A DNA stretch of 64,000 bases. Origin: Gracilibacillus halotolerans. GTDB lineage: Bacteria; Bacillota; Bacilli; Bacillales; Amphibacillaceae. This document shows positions 59,340 through 64,000 of the stretch, piece after piece. Each line of letters opens with the position of its first letter. Position 1 is the first letter of the stretch. The notes beneath the pieces are model-generated. The model searched no databases and was not told the DNA's origin. It was given only the letters and a program-made list of their open reading frames with translations. The position numbers were made by a program, and so were the translations under genes. The stretch lies in assembly GCF_014206945.1 (NCBI RefSeq), contig NZ_JACHON010000001.1, forward strand, positions 245,529 to 309,528, given 5' to 3'.

Positions 59340-59848
59340 AACAGGGAAGCTAATTCATTTGTAGAGAAGTTTGTTCAAAGTAAGGAACCTTTATCAGAAT
59401 GGCAAATAAAGAATTTACATCGTCTGATATTAAAAGGTATTCATGATGATTATGCAGGTACTTCTCAGATTTAGCAACTATTTATTTAGGATGCTAGACA
59501 TACACCGCCATCTCCATATCGGATAAAGGAACAAATGGAGCAATTATTGAATTGGTATAAGCATGAAACAACACATGCGTCCAGTTACTCGTGGTGCGTT
59601 GGTATACGTAATTTTTGTTGGAATGCATCCGTTTATTGATGGTAACGGACGAACTTCGCGTCTATTACAAAATTTAGAGCTTATGTAAGATGGTTTCCCA
59701 CTAATTGTCATTAAAGTAGAGAACCGACTTGCTTATTATGAAGCTTTGGATAAGGCACATGATCAAAGAGGATTATGGGGATTTTATTCAGTTAGTTGCA
59801 AAGGAAGTAGAGGATTCTTTTGACTAGTATTTAAGTGCAATTGAATAA
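59340..59848 (+). pseudogene. Fic-domain protein pseudogene
   Basis: Translated pieces in three frames rebuild a Fic protein: REANSFVEKFVQSKEPLSEW...LHRLILKGIHDDYAG (from 59343), [23 protein letters not shown], then the AMP-transferase motif [12 protein letters not shown] (59626-59661) and LAYYEALDKAHD, and finally GDFIQLVAKEVEDSFD. There are in-frame stops near 59471, 59487, 59686 and 59825 and frameshifts near 59580 and 59765. Fic genes often ride with type I restriction loci; this one is dead. Confidence 0.8.
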
Positions 59849-59895
59849 TACTAAAATAGATGGTTTGTAGGTAAAGTAAATTAGAATAGGGTTGG

Positions 59896-60007
59896 CTCAG
59901 ATGCTCTGAGTAAAGTGTCCCTTTTATAAAGGACAATTTGAAAAAAAACTAGGCAAATTTTAATACGCTCCCCCTAAAGTAGACACTTAGGAAACTACTG
60001 TAGGGGG
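59896..60007. repeat. Cluster of palindromes, probable mobile-element scar
   Basis: Three dyads: CTCAGA-TGC-TCTGAG (59896-59910), TGTCC...GGACA (59916-59935) and CCCCCTAAAGTAG...CTACTGTAGGGGG (59970-60007). The last two look like insertion-sequence or MITE ends. No transposase remains. Confidence 0.4.
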
Positions 60008-60021
60008 ATATTTATGTATAT

Positions 60022-60049
60022 AAAAAATCCCCATAAAATTATGAGGATT
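60022..60049 (-). terminator. Terminator of lexA
   Basis: On the minus strand AATCCTCAT / ATGGGGATT stem with AATTTT loop and TTTTTT tail. Confidence 0.8.
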
Positions 60050-60071
60050 CCTAGTTTCATATTATACGAGT

Positions 60072-60692
60072 TTAAAGCATTCGATATAACCCAACTACTT
60101 TACCAAGTATGGAAACATCCGAATAAATGAGTGGATCCATAGAAGAGTTCTCAGGTTGTAGACGAATGTGGTCTTTTTCTTTGAAGAATCGTTTAACAGT
60201 TGCTTCGCCTTCATCTGTCATTGCTACAACAATATCTCCATTTTCAGCTGTATGTTGTTGCTTCACGATAACTTTATCACCATCTAGTATTCCTGCTTCA
60301 ATCATACTATCCCCATCAATAATTAACACGAAAAGCTGTTCATCGGAATGTATTGTACTATTCGGAACAGGAATATACTCTTCAATATTTTCTACTGCTG
60401 TAATCGGAATCCCAGCTGTTACTTTTCCAATTACCGGTATAAAGGATGCACTCGTTTTAGGAATACTATTTTCCTCTTCTTGTAATAAGATTTCAATTGC
60501 TCGAGGTTTTGTTGGATCTCGACGTATGAAACCTTTTTTCTCAAGGCGAGCAAGATGACCATGAACAGTAGAACTTGATGCTAACCCGACTGCTTCCCCA
60601 ATTTCACGAACAGATGGTGGATATCCTTTTGCATCGACATGATTTTTTATGAAAGAAAGGATTTCCTCCTGTCTTTTAGATAAATTTGTCAT
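60072..60692 (-). CDS. lexA: SOS repressor LexA
   Basis: 206 residues from the ATG at 60692 ([12 protein letters not shown]); an ATG six bases upstream is too near the GAGGTG RBS. Represses DNA-damage genes until RecA filaments trigger self-cleavage. Winged helix [24 protein letters not shown]; cleavage site Ala93-Gly94 in KVTAGIP; catalytic Ser129 (DGDSM) and Lys167. Divergent from the small SOS gene/yneB/ynzC operon, with LexA boxes between them. Confidence 0.97.
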   Translation of the reverse strand: MTNLSKRQEEILSFIKNHVDAKGYPPSVREIGEAVGLASSSTVHGHLARLEKKGFIRRDPTKPRAIEILLQEEENSIPKTSASFIPVIGKVTAGIPITAVENIEEYIPVPNSTIHSDEQLFVLIIDGDSMIEAGILDGDKVIVKQQHTAENGDIVVAMTDEGEATVKRFFKEKDHIRLQPENSSMDPLIYSDVSILGKVVGLYRML

Positions 60693-60728
60693 GCACATAA
60701 CACCTCTAACATATTATTTGTTAACGGA

Positions 60729-60757
60729 ATTATATCATACAGAAAGTATGTTTGCAA
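60729..60757 (-). promoter_or_regulatory. lexA promoter
   Basis: On the minus strand TTGCAA (60757-60752), 17-base spacer, TATAAT (60734-60729) with an extended TG; overlapped at the -35 by an SOS box. Confidence 0.75.
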
Positions 60758-60768
60758 ACATTCGTTCG
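60755..60768. promoter_or_regulatory. LexA box 1 (lexA -35)
   Basis: CAAACATTCGTTCG matches CGAACnnnnGTTCG with one mismatch. Confidence 0.85.
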
Positions 60769-60777
60769 AATAAACGG

Positions 60778-60805
60778 TTGACATGAACATCTGTTCGTGT
60801 ATAAT
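60778..60805 (+). promoter_or_regulatory. Promoter of the SOS peptide-yneB operon
   Basis: TTGACA at 60778-60783, 16-base spacer, TATAAT at 60800-60805. Confidence 0.8.
60784..60797. promoter_or_regulatory. LexA box 2
   Basis: TGAACATCTGTTCG, one mismatch to consensus, filling the spacer of the rightward promoter. Confidence 0.88.
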
Positions 60806-60813
60806 AGGAAATA

Positions 60814-60827
60814 CGAACAAACGTTTT
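60814..60827. promoter_or_regulatory. LexA box 3 (weaker)
   Basis: CGAACAAACGTTTT, two mismatches, at the predicted transcription start of the rightward operon. Confidence 0.55.
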
Positions 60828-60841
60828 GGAGGTAGTTATTT

Positions 60842-61617
<776 letters not shown>

Positions 61618-61624
61618 TATTAAA

Positions 61625-61656
61625 GAAGAGCTACATACGAATGTAAGCTCTTTTTC
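61625..61656 (+). terminator. Terminator between yneB and ynzC
   Basis: AAGAGCTACAT / ATGTAAGCTCTT stem with one bulged base and TTTTTCTTTT tail. Confidence 0.75.
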
Positions 61657-61679
61657 TTTTGAAAAAGGAGAATATAGAA

Positions 61680-61904
61680 ATGCTATCTAAGGAAAAACTA
61701 AACCGTATTAATGAGTTAGCAAAGAAGTCGAAAAGTGAAGGTCTAACGAGCCAAGAGAAAAAGGAACAACAGCAATTAAGAGAACAATATTTGCAAAATA
61801 TAAGAAAGTCATTCAAGGGTACAATCGAAAATATGAAAGTTATTGATCCAAATGGTGAAGATGTAACACCTGAAAAAGTTAATAATTTAAAAAAATATCA
61901 CTAA
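61680..61904 (+). CDS. ynzC: DUF896 protein YnzC
   Basis: 74 residues from ATG 61680 (MLSKEKLNRINELAKKSK), with AAAAAGGAG upstream. DUF896 two-helix hairpin protein (LTSQEKKEQQQLREQYLQNIRKSFKGTIENMKVIDPNGEDVTP in pieces), conserved after yneB in Bacillus and part of the SOS regulon there. Function unknown. Confidence 0.92.
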   Translation: MLSKEKLNRINELAKKSKSEGLTSQEKKEQQQLREQYLQNIRKSFKGTIENMKVIDPNGEDVTPEKVNNLKKYH

Positions 61905-61992
61905 TTTATGTGAAACGTGCACTATAAAAAGTACGCACTCTTTGAAAAAGTTATAATATTCTTACAATTCTTTGTTTTTTTATGTCATATAC

Positions 61993-62021
61993 TTGTCTAA
62001 AAAACAAATTCATTATACGAT
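61993..62021 (+). promoter_or_regulatory. Candidate tkt promoter
   Basis: TTGTCT at 61993-61998, 17-base spacer, TACGAT at 62016-62021. Confidence 0.5.
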
Positions 62022-62065
62022 TATAAATGTGCGTACATATTCACGGAAATGAAAGGGGAAACATG

Positions 62066-64000
62066 ATGTCAAATGTATTAGAACAAAAGTCCATCAATGC
62101 GATTCGTACTTTATCAATTGATGCGATTGAAAAAGCAAACTCAGGACACCCTGGGCTACCAATGGGTGCTGCTCCAATGGCTTATACATTATGGACAGAA
62201 CATATGAACCATAATCCGAAAAGCTCAAAATGGTTTAACCGTGATCGTTTTGTTTTATCTGCTGGACACGGTTCCATGTTACTGTATAGCTTGCTTCATC
62301 TCTCAGGTTATGATGTAACGATTGATGACTTAAAGAACTTTCGTCAGTGGGATTCAAGAACACCTGGACATCCTGAAGTACATCATACAGATGGTGTAGA
62401 AGCGACTACTGGACCACTTGGACAAGGTATTGCTATGAGTGTTGGGATGGCAATGGCCGAGAAACATTTGGCTGCGAAGTATAACAGAGATAACTATAAT
62501 GTTGTGGATCATTTCACGTATGCTATTGTGAGTGATGGTGATCTTATGGAAGGTATCTCACACGAAGCAGCATCACTTGCTGGACATCTAAAATTAGGTA
62601 AGTTAATTGCTCTTTACGATTCTAATGATATTTCATTAGATGGAGAGCTAAACAAATCATTCTCGGAAAATGTCGAAGATCGTTTTAAAGCATACGGATG
62701 GCAAGTAATTCGTGTGGAAGAAGGAAATGACACAGCAGCTATCTCTAAAGCGATTGAACAAGCAAAACAAAATACGGATCAACCAACTCTAATCGAAGTA
62801 AAAACGGTTATTGGTTATGGTTCACCAAACAAGTCTGGATCTTCGGCATCTCACGGTGCTCCATTAGGTGCAGATGAAGTAACGTTAACGAAAGAATATT
62901 ACAAATGGAATCACGAACCTTTCGAAGTTCCTGAAGAAGTTTACCAGGATTACGAAAAGAAAATCGTTGAAAATGGTAAAAAGAAAGAACAAGAATGGAA
63001 CGAGTTATACGAAGCTTATAAAAAGGATTACCCTGAATTAGGCGCAGAATTAGAAGCTGCAATCAACAAAGAATTGCCTGAAGGATGGGATAAAGATTTA
63101 CCGTCCTATGAAGCAGGTAGTCATACTGCGGCTACAAGAGCAACTTCAGGTGAAGTGTTAAACGCTATAGCAAAAACAGTTCCTAGCTTATTTGGTGGTA
63201 GTGCAGACCTTGCAGGCTCTAACAATACTACATTAAAAGGCTTGGGAGATTTCTCTGCCGCTGAGCCAGATAAACAAAACATTTGGTTTGGTGTTCGTGA
63301 ATTCGCAATGGCTGCAGCGTTAAATGGTATGGCGTTACATGGCGGACTAAAAGTGTTCGGCGGTACATTCTTCGTATTTAGTGATTACCTACGTGCAGCT
63401 GTACGACTTTCAGCTATTCAACAAGTACCAGTAACTTACGTGTTTACTCATGACTCCATTGCAGTTGGGGAAGATGGACCTACACATGAGCCTATCGAGC
63501 AATTAGCAGCATTCCGTGCTATGCCAGGTTTATCTGTAATTCGTCCAGCTGATGGAAATGAAGTACAAGCTGCATGGCGTTTAGCGATTGAATCTACTTC
63601 ACAGCCAACTGCATTAGTACTTACTCGTCAAGGGTTGCCAACACTAGAAGGTACTGCTGAAAAAGCATATGAAGGTGTTAAACGAGGTGGCTACGTAGTA
63701 AGTCCTTCTGAGAAAGAAACCCCAGATGCAATACTAATTGCTACTGGTTCAGAAGTACAATTAGCTGTAAAAGCACAAGCTGCGTTGAAGGAAGAAGGAA
63801 AAGATGTAAGTGTAGTAAGCTTACCTTCATGGGATCGTTTCGAACAACAAGATGATAGCTATAAAGAATCCGTATTACCTAGCTCAGTTAGAAAGCGTGT
63901 AGGTATTGAAATGGCTTCATCATTAGGTTGGGAACGTTACGTAGGACTTGACGGAAAGATTATTGCAATTGATCGTTTCGGTGCGTCAGCAAATGGAAAC
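62066..64000 (+). CDS. tkt: Transketolase, 3' end cut by the window
   Basis: 645 codons are visible out of about 666; the stop lies beyond 64000. Thiamine-diphosphate enzyme of the pentose phosphate pathway that moves two-carbon units between sugars. N-terminal [28 protein letters not shown], the ThDP-binding [14 protein letters not shown] ... and central-domain TPAT-type blocks ([18 protein letters not shown]) are intact. ATG 62066 is preferred over ATG 62063 because AAAGGGG is at 62052-62058. Reached after its own promoter, downstream of ynzC as in B. subtilis. Confidence 0.97.
   Translation, partial: MSNVLEQKSINAIRTLSIDAIEKANSGHPGLPMGAAPMAYTLWTEHMNHNPKSSKWFNRDRFVLSAGHGSMLLYSLLHLSGYDVTIDDLKNFRQWDSRTPGHPEVHHTDGVEATTGPLGQGIAMSVGMAMAEKHLAAKYNRDNYNVVDHFTYAIVSDGDLMEGISHEAASLAGHLKLGKLIALYDSNDISLDGELNKSFSENVEDRFKAYGWQVIRVEEGNDTAAISKAIEQAKQNTDQPTLIEVKTVIGYGSPNKSGSSASHGAPLGADEVTLTKEYYKWNHEPFEVPEEVYQDYEKKIVENGKKKEQEWNELYEAYKKDYPELGAELEAAINKELPEGWDKDLPSYEAGSHTAATRATSGEVLNAIAKTVPSLFGGSADLAGSNNTTLKGLGDFSAAEPDKQNIWFGVREFAMAAALNGMALHGGLKVFGGTFFVFSDYLRAAVRLSAIQQVPVTYVFTHDSIAVGEDGPTHEPIEQLAAFRAMPGLSVIRPADGNEVQAAWRLAIESTSQPTALVLTRQGLPTLEGTAEKAYEGVKRGGYVVSPSEKETPDAILIATGSEVQLAVKAQAALKEEGKDVSVVSLPSWDRFEQQDDSYKESVLPSSVRKRVGIEMASSLGWERYVGLDGKIIAIDRFGASANGN

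Larger units (their letters stand above)
59288..60071. other. hsdR-lexA intergenic region
   Basis: 784 bases without an intact gene. It holds a decayed fic gene (59340-59848), three hairpin-forming segments between 59896 and 60007 that look like a mobile-element scar, and the lexA terminator (60022-60049). Confidence 0.6.

Noticed and set aside
60127-60558. 143-codon plus-strand frame inside lexA
   Set aside because: Antisense shadow of a strongly conserved gene, with low-complexity Ser-rich translation and no RBS.

Overview
The window is a chromosomal segment of a low-GC, endospore-forming member of the Bacillaceae. The gene order pnp-mlpA-ymxH-spoVFAB-asd-dapG-dapA-tepA-ylzJ-spoIIIE-ymfC-ymfFHIJ-rodZ-pgsA-cinA-recA, then rny-ymdB-spoVS, miaB-ymcA-cotE-mutSL-miaA-hfq-hflX-ynbB-glnA and lexA-(small gene)-yneB-ynzC-tkt is the Bacillus subtilis backbone. 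Sporulation genes (dipicolinate synthase, SpoIIIE, SpoVS, CotE) and Shine-Dalgarno sites close to AAGGAGG fit this. An Oceanobacillus/Virgibacillus-like genus is my guess from overall similarity; nothing in the sequence proves it.

Layout. 1-20729: RNA decay (3' part of pnp), M16 peptidases, lysine/diaminopimelate/dipicolinate synthesis, SpoIIIE, the ymf cluster, phospholipid synthesis, cinA and recA with an SOS box. 20761-22573: divergent hmp/nsrR nitric-oxide module placed between recA and rny, with an NsrR-like operator lying on the hmp promoter. 22819-39778: RNase Y, YmdB, SpoVS (near-perfect sigma-H promoter), an M19 dipeptidase, tRNA modification (miaB, miaA), spore coat (cotE), mismatch repair (mutSL), hfq, hflX, ynbB and glnA. 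glnR, which normally precedes glnA, is absent, and hflX lacks a standard start codon for its conserved N-terminus.

39960-59848 is an accessory defence island inserted between glnA and lexA. It holds a McrBC system whose McrB AAA+ domain carries an EVE-like insertion (the module is bracketed by 115-bp direct repeats), an IS4-family transposase remnant abutting a truncated replication-relaxation-like gene, an AddAB-like helicase-nuclease pair, a complete type I restriction-modification operon (hsdM-hsdS-hsdR), and a decayed fic gene. Mobile-element scars and REP-like palindromes mark its borders.

60072-64000 returns to backbone: lexA, divergent from an SOS-controlled operon whose first gene encodes a previously easy-to-miss 31-residue membrane peptide at the position of yneA, followed by yneB and ynzC, then the first 645 codons of tkt. 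The lexA-recA SOS circuit, mutSL and the AddAB-like pair give the window a strong DNA-repair and genome-defence theme. The 31-residue SOS peptide, the AddAB-like pair and the EVE-bearing McrB are the most interesting items.
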